From: Actinomycetes bacterium
Lineage (GTDB): Bacteria; Actinomycetota; Acidimicrobiia; Acidimicrobiales; Palsa-688
Length of the DNA stretch: 64,000 nucleotides
Assembly (NCBI GenBank): GCA_021838445.1
Contig: JAKCDU010000015.1
Location: 1 to 64,000 of the forward strand
Reading direction: 5' to 3'
This document shows, in pieces, positions 42,929 through 51,237 of this stretch. Each line of letters starts with the position of its first letter. Positions within the stretch are counted from its first letter, which is position 1. A program made the translations under genes and the position numbers. Below the pieces are notes generated by a model. It searched no databases, was not told where the DNA came from, and saw nothing but the letters and a program-made list of their open reading frames with translations.

Positions 42929-44023
42929 TCAGGCGGGCCGCACCGGCGGGTCGATGCCGATGAGCTCGGCGGTGATCGAGGCGACGGGGTTGTACACGGC
43001 CATGTCGGCGTCGGCCAACTCGGGGGCGAAGCGCGACATCATCTCGGCCAGCTTGACCATGACCAGGGTGAAGTGGAAGCCGCCGAGGACCTCGTAGAAA
43101 TCCACGTGCTGGGCGGGCCTGGCCCGCACCTCCTCCCACCGCGCGATCGTCTGATCGCGGTCGAGCATCCCCTCGGGTAGCGGCACACCGCTGCCTTCGG
43201 TGTGGTAGCGCTGGAGGAACAGCCACCAGCCCAGATCCGACTCGGAGTTGCCGAGCGAGACCATTTCCCAGTCGAAGATGCCGACGACGTCGAGGTCCCG
43301 GAACATCTGGTTGCCCGGGCGGGCGTCGCCCCACGACAGCTCGACCAGGTCGTCGTCCTGGGGCCAGTGGGCCAGGAGCCAGTCCCAGGCGGGGTCGGCC
43401 ACCGGGTGGGGGAGACCCCGGCAGGCCCAGCGCAGGAACAAGTCGAAGTAGTTGCGCCGCTGCTCGGCGCCGAGCCGCCCGTGATGGGGTTTGTCCAGGT
43501 AGTCGAGGCCGGCGGCCCGCCAGTCCACCGCGCCCACCCGGGCCATGGCGGTGATGGCGTTGTGGTGCCAGGTGCGCCGCTGCTCGGGGGTCATGTCCAT
43601 GACGAACCCCTCCACGGTGTAGGGCGGGGAGTCGCCGGGAACGTCCCCCTTCACCCGGTCCATGACGAAGAAGGGCTGGCCGAGTACGTCGGTCCCCGGT
43701 TCGGCCCAGCGGGTGCGCGGCACGGGGATGTCGGTGTGGGCGGCGAGCTGGGTCATCGTGCGGTACTGCTGGCTGATGATGTCGATCTCGGGGAAAAGGG
43801 CCGTGGTCTGCGGCTGAGACCGCAGCACCAGCTCGGCCTCGACCGGTCCCGCCGGCTCCACCCAGCGGACGTCCATGAGAAAGGTCTCGTTGGAGAACCC
43901 CGTAGCAGCGGGAACGACCAGTTCGGTGATCTCGATGGCCGAGGCGTTGGGCATCTGGCGGCCGAGCCACGCTTCGAGTGCGAGGCGCACCTGACCCGGA
44001 TCGCGTTGGTCACTTACTGGCAA
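42929..44023 (-). CDS. phosphotransferase family protein (APH/ACAD10-like)
   Basis: A 364-residue protein-kinase-fold phosphotransferase. ATGFSNETFLMDVRW is the nucleotide loop, FFVMDRVKGDVPGD the hinge, and LSWGDARPGNQMF with IFDWEMVSLG the catalytic and metal-binding loops (near 220 and 240; the usual catalytic His is Trp-Gly here). In actinobacteria such proteins accompany acyl-CoA dehydrogenases and resemble the kinase domain of ACAD10/11, which phosphorylates 4-hydroxy acyl-CoA; antibiotic resistance is unlikely. TTG 44023 is chosen because AAGGAGG lies just upstream. Confidence 0.82.
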   Translation of the reverse strand: MPVSDQRDPGQVRLALEAWLGRQMPNASAIEITELVVPAATGFSNETFLMDVRWVEPAGPVEAELVLRSQPQTTALFPEIDIISQQYRTMTQLAAHTDIPVPRTRWAEPGTDVLGQPFFVMDRVKGDVPGDSPPYTVEGFVMDMTPEQRRTWHHNAITAMARVGAVDWRAAGLDYLDKPHHGRLGAEQRRNYFDLFLRWACRGLPHPVADPAWDWLLAHWPQDDDLVELSWGDARPGNQMFRDLDVVGIFDWEMVSLGNSESDLGWWLFLQRYHTEGSGVPLPEGMLDRDQTIARWEEVRARPAQHVDFYEVLGGFHFTLVMVKLAEMMSRFAPELADADMAVYNPVASITAELIGIDPPVRPA

Positions 44024-44171
44024 GAGGACCTCCTTGGCGGCGGCAGCCTCCCCCGGGGGAAGCCGAGCCGGTGTGTGGAGGCCCATATTCGCACCGCGTC
44101 GTCGGCTCCGCAGTGATCCCGGCGCCGCCGGGCTACCCCGAGCCGCCCCGCCGACGTGCCAGGATGGCCCC

Positions 44172-44921
44172 GTGTCCGATCCCGGGGATCTGTCCGATCT
44201 GGAGAACGACCCGCTTCCCGAGGACCAGATCGGCCTGTTGGCCGGCCTGTGCACCACCAGGGCCATCCGGCGCTATACCGACGAGCGGGTGCCGGCCGCC
44301 GCCCTTCGGGCCATGCTCTTCGCCGCGACCCGCGCGCCCAGCGGATCCAACCGGCAGCCCTTCCGCTTCGTCGTGCTGACCGACGGGCCCAAGGCCCGGG
44401 AGGCCAAGCAGCTGATGGCGTCGAGCGCCCAGGCCGTCTGGTCGGACAAGCGGGCTCGCGACGGTTACGACTCGGGGAGCGGTGCCGACTCCAACAGTCC
44501 CAAGACCCGGATGGCGAGATCTATGGAGCACTTCGTGGCGCATTTCGCCGATGCCCCGGTGCTCATACTGCCCAGCCTCGTGAGGTACCGCCCGCCCCAC
44601 CCGGGTGAAGGAGCGTCGATCTACCCGGCGTGCCAGAACCTCCTGCTGGCCGCCAGGGCCCTCGGCTACGGCGGGGTCTTCACCGGCATGCACCACATGG
44701 TCGAAGACGAGCTGAAGCGGCTGCTGCGGATTCCCGACGAGGTCTTCATCGCCGGGACCATCACCGTCGGCCGTCCCGCCGGAGGGCACGGCCCGGTCAG
44801 ACGACGACCGCTGTCGGAGCTGGTGTTCGCCGAGGAGTGGGACGCTCCGGCGGTGTGGGCCGTGGACCCGCCCGGGACGGCGTTCACCTCGGCCGGGCCT
44901 CCCCGAAAGACCGGGCTGTAG
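44172..44921 (+). CDS. nitroreductase-family flavoprotein
   Basis: A 249-residue FMN-dependent NAD(P)H oxidoreductase. TTRAIRRYTDERVP (FMN phosphate Arg pair), RAPSGSNRQPFRFVVL (substrate/FMN loop, near 57), YPACQNLLLAARALGYGGVF and PAGGHGPVRRRPLSELV close the fold. GTG 44172 starts it, divergent from the phosphotransferase across 148 bases that contain no visible gene. The natural substrate of these enzymes is rarely known. Confidence 0.87.
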   Translation: MSDPGDLSDLENDPLPEDQIGLLAGLCTTRAIRRYTDERVPAAALRAMLFAATRAPSGSNRQPFRFVVLTDGPKAREAKQLMASSAQAVWSDKRARDGYDSGSGADSNSPKTRMARSMEHFVAHFADAPVLILPSLVRYRPPHPGEGASIYPACQNLLLAARALGYGGVFTGMHHMVEDELKRLLRIPDEVFIAGTITVGRPAGGHGPVRRRPLSELVFAEEWDAPAVWAVDPPGTAFTSAGPPRKTGL

Positions 44922-45058
44922 CAGCACATCACCGGTGAGGGAGCCGTGGCGGCCAGACATCGCGGCGTCCAGGGTGACGGCTCGCATCGAGCATCCGGGT
45001 GGCTGTCGCGTTACGGTTTGGGAGTGGGGGGATCATCGAGTAGCAGTGAGGGGCACGA

Positions 45059-45877
45059 ATGACCGGGGTTCTGGCTGGCAAGCGCGCCGTGGTGGTAGGC
45101 GGCGGCAGTGGTATCGGCTTCGCTTCGGCCCGGCTGCTGGCCCGTGACGGCGCCGAGGTGACCATCGTCGGACGCACCGGGGCCAAGCTGGAAGCGGCCC
45201 AGGAGCGGCTGGCCGGTGAGGGTTTGACGGTCTCCACCTTCGCCGCCGACGCTCTCGACGCGGGAGGGGTACGCGACGCCGTCGAGGTGGCCTCCGACGC
45301 CGAGGGCCGTCTGCACATCGCCGTCGTGGTCCCGGGGGGCGCAACCATCAAACCGGTACTGCTGATCGACGACGACCGATTCGACGAGGAGATCAGGCTC
45401 AACGTCCGACCGGTGTTCCTGCTGCTCAAGTACGCCGGGCGGGCCATGGTGCGCGCCGGGGAGGGCTCGTTCGTGGCCATATCGTCCACCGCGGCGGTCT
45501 TCCCGTGCCGCTACATCGCCACCTACTCGGCCGGCAAAGCGGCGGTCGACCAGCTCGTGAGGGTCGCCGCCGACGAGCTGGGTCGTCTCAACATCCGGGT
45601 CAACTCGGTTCAGCCCGGAATGACCCGCACGGGGGCCACCGAGCGGGCCTTTGCCAACACCGAGATGATGCAGCAATTCCTCGACGGTCAGGCCCTGGAC
45701 CGCCACGGCGAGCCCGAGGACCAGGCACAGGCCGTCCGCTACATGGCCGGGCCCGAGTCGGGATGGGTGACGGGACAGTTGTTGACCGTGGACGGCGGCC
45801 ACACGTTGAGGTCGTTCATCGACTACGCCAGTCTGATGGACCTGCCCGATCAGGGCGATCCAACCCAGTTCGTCTGA
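45059..45877 (+). CDS. short-chain dehydrogenase/reductase
   Basis: A 272-residue SDR. AVVVGGGSGIGFASA is the cofactor loop, IVGRTGAKLEAA the adenine-side strand, VPGGATIK stands where NAG is usual, SSTAAVFPC holds the catalytic Ser, and YSAGKAAV the Tyr-x3-Lys. VNSVQPGMTRT and the C-terminal TGQLLTVDGGHTL are typical. The NAG-to-VPGG substitution is unusual but seen in lipid-related SDRs. Probably a hydroxyacyl or terpenoid dehydrogenase; unproven. Confidence 0.88.
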   Translation: MTGVLAGKRAVVVGGGSGIGFASARLLARDGAEVTIVGRTGAKLEAAQERLAGEGLTVSTFAADALDAGGVRDAVEVASDAEGRLHIAVVVPGGATIKPVLLIDDDRFDEEIRLNVRPVFLLLKYAGRAMVRAGEGSFVAISSTAAVFPCRYIATYSAGKAAVDQLVRVAADELGRLNIRVNSVQPGMTRTGATERAFANTEMMQQFLDGQALDRHGEPEDQAQAVRYMAGPESGWVTGQLLTVDGGHTLRSFIDYASLMDLPDQGDPTQFV

Positions 45878-45900
45878 CGGCCCCGGCTCCCCCGCCGCAT

Positions 45901-46150
45901 TGGTTCTTCGGCCGCCGTAGGGCCGGGTTCCTGCTCGGTGGGCTGAGGGTCAACCATGCCATCGTGAGCTCGCTGCTGATCTTCGCGGCGTTGCAGACCG
46001 GCCACGCGTCGTTCGGCTACGTCCAGTAGTTGCAGATCGCAGGTTTGGCGGCGGGGGCAACATGGTCGGCGGGATCACCCTGGTCACGCTGCTGCGCCTG
46101 TTCCAGGTCACCCACGAGGTGCTCGAGGAGCGGGCCCACCCGGCCATGGG
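45901..46150 (+). pseudogene. formate/nitrite transporter (FNT) C-terminal remnant
   Basis: RRAGFLLGGLRVNHAIVSS, then LLIFAALQTGHASFGYVQ read as the last helices of an FNT channel, but a TAG stop (46027-46029) replaces the Trp expected before LQIAGLAAG. A one-base shift in the GGGGG run near 46052 is then needed to continue as NMVGGITLVTLLRLFQVTHE. The conserved GN.VGG...VTL.R motif of the last helix identifies the family. It lacks the N-terminal two-thirds and any start. It fills most of the 427-base gap between the SDR and pirin genes. Confidence 0.72.
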
Positions 46151-46304
46151 GGTACCTATCGGCGATCACCGACGCGAGGCCGGGTGGAGGGTCCCGAGCC
46201 GGCAGGCTCCCAGTCGGCCGGCCCGCCAGCAGGCCCTCCGGAATAGTTGATTCATCATCTATGTTCGATAGTCCAGGGGCATCGCCGAGAGGAGCTGCAG
46301 GAAG

Positions 46305-47072
46305 ATGAGTCAGATGGCGCAGGTTGGACCGCTGGTCGATGTTCGTCGGGCCGACGCCCGCTTCAAGACCGATCTCGGCTGGTTGGACTCCAAGCACAGC
46401 TTCAGCTTCGGTCACCACTACGACGCGGACAACACCCACCACGGGCTGCTCCTCGTCAGCAACGATGACCTGGTACGACCCGGAACCGGGTTCGACACCC
46501 ACCCCCACCGCGACATGGAGATCGTCACCTGGGTCCTGCAGGGCTCGCTGGTGCACCAGGACTCGGAGGGGAACTCAGGCGTGATCTACCCCGGCCTGGC
46601 TCAGCGCATGAGCGCCGGCACCGGGATCCGCCACAGCGAGAAGAACGACAGTTGGCGTATCGAGGGCGAGCCCCACTCGGAGCCGGTCCACTTCATCCAG
46701 ATGTGGGTGGTCCCCGACGAGGCCGGCATCGCGCCCGGCTACGAACAGCTCGAGATCGACCACGAGCTACTGAAGGGAGGGTTGGTACCGGTGGCGTCGG
46801 GGATGGCCCGCCACGCCGGCGAGGCGGCCATCCGGATCAAGAACCGTTACGCTGCCCTCTTCGCCGCCCGGCTCGATCCGGGCCGGTCGGTGGAAGTGCC
46901 GGACGCGCCGTTCGTGCACCTCTTCGTGGCCCGCGGCGTCGTGGACCTCGAAGGTTGGGGCCCGCTCACCACCGGCGATGCGGTCCGCTTCACAGGGGTG
47001 GGGGGACAGAAGGTGACCGCCCTGGAGCCCTCCGAGATACTCGTGTGGGAGATGCACGCCAGCATCGGCTGA
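46305..47072 (+). CDS. pirin family protein
   Basis: A 255-residue bicupin. The N-terminal cupin carries the metal ligands in DTHPHRDMEIVTWVLQG (His-x-His) and the second set in GTGIRHSEKNDS with a downstream Glu; HFIQMWVVPDE follows. The C-terminal cupin is the usual degenerate one, ending with LEPSEILVWEMHA. Pirins are iron-binding redox or quercetinase-like proteins; the role here is unassigned. ATG 46305 is preceded by AGGAGCTGCAGGAAG. Confidence 0.9.
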   Translation: MSQMAQVGPLVDVRRADARFKTDLGWLDSKHSFSFGHHYDADNTHHGLLLVSNDDLVRPGTGFDTHPHRDMEIVTWVLQGSLVHQDSEGNSGVIYPGLAQRMSAGTGIRHSEKNDSWRIEGEPHSEPVHFIQMWVVPDEAGIAPGYEQLEIDHELLKGGLVPVASGMARHAGEAAIRIKNRYAALFAARLDPGRSVEVPDAPFVHLFVARGVVDLEGWGPLTTGDAVRFTGVGGQKVTALEPSEILVWEMHASIG

Positions 47073-47092
47073 GCTGCCCGGGCCGTCGGCGA

Positions 47093-48103
47093 TCAGGCCG
47101 CCGGCGTGGCCCGCCGGTCGTCGAGTCCCAAAGCGGCGACCAACTCGAGGGAACGCAGCCGATCCTGGTAGGAGTGCACCCGGGTCGAGATCATCAGCTC
47201 GTCGGCTTCGGTCCGCCGGGTCAGCGCCACCAGACCGGTCCGAACCGTCTCGGGATCGCCGATGACGTGGGTGGCCAGCGTCTGCTCCACCAGGGCCCGC
47301 TCCCCCTCACTGAAGTGGTAGGCGGCGGCCTCCTCAGGGGTCGGAAGCGGCCCGAGGCGGCCGGTGCGCAGCTGAAGCACGCCCAGGGCCGACGAGCCAG
47401 CCAGCCACCGGGCTTCCTGTTCGGTCGGCGCGCACAGGACCGTCACCGCCACCATGGTGTGGGGGGCGGCGAAGACGCCGGGTCGGAAGGTCGTCCGGTA
47501 GGTGTCGAGAGCGGCATCTAGGGGACCCGGGTTGAAGTGGTAGGCGAAGGCGAAAGGCAGCCCGAGCAAACCGGCGAGCTGGGCGGAGTAGAGGGAGGAG
47601 CCGAGGAGCCACACCTCGGGCAGGTAGCCCCGGCCGGGCACGGCTGTGGGGTGGGCGGCAGGGTCGTCGGCGTCGGCGAGGTAGCGGATCAGCTCTACGA
47701 CGTCCTCCGGGAAGGTGTCGGGGCCGCTGCCGGAGTTGCGCCGCAGGGCTCGGGCGGTGAGCTGGTCGGTTCCGGGGGCCCGGCCGAGGCCCAGGTCGAT
47801 GCGGCCGGGATGCAGCGCTTCGAGGGTGCCGAACTGCTCGGCCACGACCAGGGGCGAGTGGTTGGGCAGCATCACCCCCCCGGATCCGACCCGGATGGTC
47901 TTGGTGGCCGCCGCCAGATGGGCTATGAGCACGGCCGGCGCCGAGCTGGCCACTGCGGGCATGCCATGGTGTTCGGCCACCCAGAGGCGGTCGTAGCCGA
48001 GCCGCTCGGCCTCCACGGCCAGCCTGGTCGTGTCGGCCAAGGCAGAGGCGGCGGTCGATCCCGAGCCGACGGTGGCCAGGTCCAGTACTGATAGTGCGGG
48101 CAT
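47093..48103 (-). CDS. LLM-class flavin-dependent oxidoreductase
   Basis: A 336-residue luciferase-like TIM-barrel enzyme using FMN or F420. [31 protein letters not shown] (the family WxxEHH signature, near residue 41), [19 protein letters not shown] and [13 protein letters not shown] are conserved across the group related to MsnO8/YhbW. ATG 48103. It converges on the pirin gene across 20 bases. Cofactor choice is not determined from sequence. Confidence 0.9.
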   Translation of the reverse strand: MPALSVLDLATVGSGSTAASALADTTRLAVEAERLGYDRLWVAEHHGMPAVASSAPAVLIAHLAAATKTIRVGSGGVMLPNHSPLVVAEQFGTLEALHPGRIDLGLGRAPGTDQLTARALRRNSGSGPDTFPEDVVELIRYLADADDPAAHPTAVPGRGYLPEVWLLGSSLYSAQLAGLLGLPFAFAYHFNPGPLDAALDTYRTTFRPGVFAAPHTMVAVTVLCAPTEQEARWLAGSSALGVLQLRTGRLGPLPTPEEAAAYHFSEGERALVEQTLATHVIGDPETVRTGLVALTRRTEADELMISTRVHSYQDRLRSLELVAALGLDDRRATPAA

Positions 48104-48454
48104 CGAGATGGTTCAACACTCCAGGGCCCGGGGTGCTTCCCGGGCCCTCGAAGCCGGCGCCGGACGGAACGGCGACCTCCATCGAAGGGTACCGATCCAC
48201 CGGTGTGAAGTTGGTGGTGGGTGGCCGGCGGCCACGATCCACGCCAGGAACGCCGGGAGTGCAACCCCCGGTCGGGCTCGGCTCGACCCCGCGGCCACAA
48301 CCATTGGGGCGGCCTCTCGCGGTTCGACTCGTCGGGCCGTTCTCCGATTGAGCACAGTCATTGGTCCTCCGGCGGTCGCCGGGGTTGGTCGCGCTCGGAC
48401 CACGTCGCTACCGCGGGCGGCGGGCGGTGCGGAGTGCTTGACTTGGGGCGGGCT
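48104..48454. other. intergenic region with a perfect hairpin
   Basis: Divergent gap of about 350 bases. AGGGCCCGGG (48123-48132) and CCCGGGCCCT (48139-48148) form a perfect 10-bp stem with a 6-base loop 20 bases upstream of the LLM oxidoreductase start. No gene is supported in the remainder; an open frame from 48221 lacks family content before the PilZ start. Confidence 0.55.
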
Positions 48455-49030
48455 ATGGACACCGCCGGTTTGGCCCACCTCATCGGGCTCACAGCACTGG
48501 TCGAGACCGGGGACGTCGAGGCGACCGGGTCGGTCGCCGCCGTCGGACCCTCCGACTTGACCGTCACCTGTGACGGGCCGCCTTGGGATGACACCCATGA
48601 CCTCGTCGTGCTGGTGAGCGTTTTCGCCCCTGACGCGCTCTACCGGATGAGCGGTCGCGCCGTCGGACACGGGGCCGACCTCAACCTCGGAGCGGAATGC
48701 GAGATGGAACGGATCCAGCGGCGCCACTGGCCCCGGCGGTGCCTCGACCTGGCGGTCACCGTCTGCCCCGTGGTGGAGGGACGGCACCTCGAGGGTGTTC
48801 CGGGCCGGACCGTGGATGTGGGGATCGGGGGCATCTGCGTGGAGACCCTGCGGGAGCTGCCCGGCGGGGGGGATCCGGTGGTCATCCTCAGCCTGCCCGA
48901 CGGGACCGCGGTGGTATCGGCCGCCAGTACGGTTCAGGTCGAGGACCTGGGCGACGGTTGGCGGTACCGGCTGGCCTTCCAGGACCTCGAGTCCCACGAC
49001 GCCGTGCGTATCTCGGAACTGGTGGACTGA
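48455..49030 (+). CDS. PilZ-domain protein, YcgR-like
   Basis: A 191-residue protein with an N-terminal beta-barrel (PilZN/YcgR-like, residues 1-90) and a C-terminal PilZ domain, the cyclic di-GMP receptor fold. The arginine motif is QRRHWPRR (near 89), and the second motif reads VDVGIGGICVE, where the canonical Ser of DxSxxG is Gly, so affinity may be altered. ATG 48455 begins at the first residue of the barrel. It probably modulates envelope or motility functions. Confidence 0.75.
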   Translation: MDTAGLAHLIGLTALVETGDVEATGSVAAVGPSDLTVTCDGPPWDDTHDLVVLVSVFAPDALYRMSGRAVGHGADLNLGAECEMERIQRRHWPRRCLDLAVTVCPVVEGRHLEGVPGRTVDVGIGGICVETLRELPGGGDPVVILSLPDGTAVVSAASTVQVEDLGDGWRYRLAFQDLESHDAVRISELVD

Positions 49031-49068
49031 CCCGAGGAGCCGGGCTCGGCCACGGCCACTGCCTCGGG
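49031..49068. terminator. bidirectional hairpin between pilZ and the peptidase gene
   Basis: CCCGAGG (49031-49037) pairs with CCTCGGG (49062-49068) in the 43-base convergent gap. There is no T-run. Confidence 0.4.
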
Positions 49069-49073
49069 ACCCC

Positions 49074-51125
49074 TCAGGCGGTCCCTTCCGCCAGAGCTTC
49101 TTCCAGGAAGGCCAGCCGGTCGGCGGCCTCGTCGATCAGCATGGCGGTCGGCTTACCGGCCCCGTGGCCTCCCGACGAGGTGACCCTGAGCAGGATGGGC
49201 CGGTCGCAGGACTGGGCCTGCTGGAGCCGGGCGGCGAACTTGAACGAGTGGGCCGGCACCACCCGGTCGTCGTGGTCCCCGGTCATGATCAGCGTGGCCG
49301 GGTAGCACCGACCCTCCCGGACGTTGTGCAGAGGGGAGTACGCGTGCAGCCACCCGAAGGCCACCGGGTCGTCGGGATCGCCGTAGTCGGACTTCCACGC
49401 CCATCCAATGGTGAACAGATGGAAGCGCAGCATGTCGAGCACGCCGACCTCGACCAGGGCGGCGCCGACCAGCTCGGGGTGTTGGGTGAGCGTCGCACCG
49501 ACCAGGAGACCCCCGTTGGAGCCGCCCATGACGGCGATCCGTGACGGACGTGCCCAACCGGAGGCGACCAGCCAGCGGGCGCACGAGGCGAAGTCGTCGA
49601 ACACGTTCTGCTTCTTCGACAGACGGCCGGCCTCGTGCCAGGACCGGCCGTACTCGCCACCACCGCGCAGGTTGGCGACCGCAAGTACCCCGCCCCGGTC
49701 GAGCCAGCCGGCGAAGGTGACCGAGAAGGTGGGGGTGAGGGCCACGTCGAAACCGCCGTAGCCGTAGAGCAGCACCGGCCGGTCCCCGTCCGGTCGGGCA
49801 TCCGACGCGTAGGTGAGGAACATCGGGACCGGGGTCCCGTCGAGTGACTCGACGAAGACCTGCTCGGTGACGAAACGGGCCGGGTCGATGGGGGCCGTGG
49901 ACGGGGCCAGCGACCGGGTGGTGCCCTCGGCCAGATCGTGGGCCCACAAGGCCCCCGACTGGGTGTAGGACATCACCAGGAGGTGCATCACGGACGAGCC
50001 CGGGCGACCGGTGATCTCCACGATCGTCGCCGGTCCGGGCACCTCGATGTCCCCCGCCGCGGTCCCGTCGAGCTCGAAGACCCGCAGCACCGAGGTGGCG
50101 TGGTGGAGATAGTGGACGACGAGGACGCCTCCGATCAGTCGGGCGTCGAGGAGGGTGTCGGCGGACTCGGGGACGATCTCGTCCCAGGCGCCGGGGTCTT
50201 CACCTAGCCGGGCACGGACCACCCGGCCCCGCTCGGCCGAGCGGTCCGTGAGCACCAGGAACTCGCCGGCCCCGACCCGCTCCACCACCTGGTCCTTGGC
50301 CGAGAACCGGTCGTTCAACGCCTGCAGGGGGGACCCGTCCTCGTGGAGGTCTCCCACCAGGACGTGGGTTTCGGTGCCGGTGCCGCGGGTGAGGGTTATC
50401 ACCAGGTAGCGGCCGTCGTCGCTCGTCGAGGCGTGCGGCAGCCAGTCCGGTTCATCGGGAGCGCAGTACTGCACCCGATCCGCCTCCTGGGGGTCGCCGA
50501 GGGCGTGGTAGGCGATGCGTGGCACGGCCACGGGGGCGGTGAGCTCCCCGCCGGCGGCGGGTGGGTCGAAGGCCGTGTAGTAGAACCCGTTGCCCGACCA
50601 GGCGGCGTCGGAGAACTTCGACCACTCCAGCCGGTCGGCCAGATCGTCACCCGTGTCGACCGACCGGACCCGCCAGGTCTGCCAGTCCGATCCGTCCTTG
50701 CTGGTGGACCACGCCAGGTAGGAACCGTCGTCGGATACCGACAGGCGCGACAGCGAGACGGTGCCGTCCAGGGACAGCTCGTTGGCGTCGATGAGGATCC
50801 GGCTGATGTCGGCGGGGTCGTCGCCGACGTAGACCACCGGCTGGGCCTGGAGCCCGGAGTTGCGCAACTGGAACCACCGCCCGCCCCGCTCGAACGGCGC
50901 GCCCTGCTTGGGGTGGTCCCACAGCTCGGCGATCCGGGTGCGGATGGCCTCCCGGCAGGAGATCGACGAGAGGTGGGCCGAGGTGAGGGACTGCTCCTCG
51001 GCCAGCCAGTGGGCGGTCGCCGGGGCGTCGAGCTCCTCGAGCGGCCGGAACGGATCGGGAACCTCCACGCCGTGCAGCTTCTCGGTGAGGGAGAGATGCG
51101 GGGCAGTCGGATACTTCGGGTCCAT
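49074..51125 (-). CDS. prolyl oligopeptidase (S9A)
   Basis: A 683-residue serine peptidase cleaving after proline in short peptides; cytoplasmic, with no signal peptide. The beta-propeller (residues about 65-410) contains repeated blades such as SVSDDGSYLAWSTSKDG. The hydrolase domain shows YGYGGFDVALTPTFS, NLRGGGEYGRSWHEAG, the nucleophile GGSNGG (near 532), GDHDDRVVPAHS (Asp) and SSGGHGAGK (His). ATG 51125 opens the conserved DPKYPTAP..DPFRPLEELD. The longer frame upstream is antisense to the carboxylase gene. Confidence 0.93.
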   Translation of the reverse strand: MDPKYPTAPHLSLTEKLHGVEVPDPFRPLEELDAPATAHWLAEEQSLTSAHLSSISCREAIRTRIAELWDHPKQGAPFERGGRWFQLRNSGLQAQPVVYVGDDPADISRILIDANELSLDGTVSLSRLSVSDDGSYLAWSTSKDGSDWQTWRVRSVDTGDDLADRLEWSKFSDAAWSGNGFYYTAFDPPAAGGELTAPVAVPRIAYHALGDPQEADRVQYCAPDEPDWLPHASTSDDGRYLVITLTRGTGTETHVLVGDLHEDGSPLQALNDRFSAKDQVVERVGAGEFLVLTDRSAERGRVVRARLGEDPGAWDEIVPESADTLLDARLIGGVLVVHYLHHATSVLRVFELDGTAAGDIEVPGPATIVEITGRPGSSVMHLLVMSYTQSGALWAHDLAEGTTRSLAPSTAPIDPARFVTEQVFVESLDGTPVPMFLTYASDARPDGDRPVLLYGYGGFDVALTPTFSVTFAGWLDRGGVLAVANLRGGGEYGRSWHEAGRLSKKQNVFDDFASCARWLVASGWARPSRIAVMGGSNGGLLVGATLTQHPELVGAALVEVGVLDMLRFHLFTIGWAWKSDYGDPDDPVAFGWLHAYSPLHNVREGRCYPATLIMTGDHDDRVVPAHSFKFAARLQQAQSCDRPILLRVTSSGGHGAGKPTAMLIDEAADRLAFLEEALAEGTA

Positions 51126-51237
51126 ACGGACCGTTCTAGTCGAGCGCCGCGGCCCCGGCCGGGCCCCGCGGCGGCTCGTGGTCCCGGGCAGGGGAGCGCC
51201 GCGGCGGGGGTCGCGGCGTCTAGTGTGCCTTCCCGGT

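Noticed and set aside
42929-44023. Aminoglycoside-resistance phosphotransferase
   Set aside because: The fold is shared, but the sequence and setting fit the ACAD10/11-like acyl-CoA group common in actinobacterial lipid metabolism.
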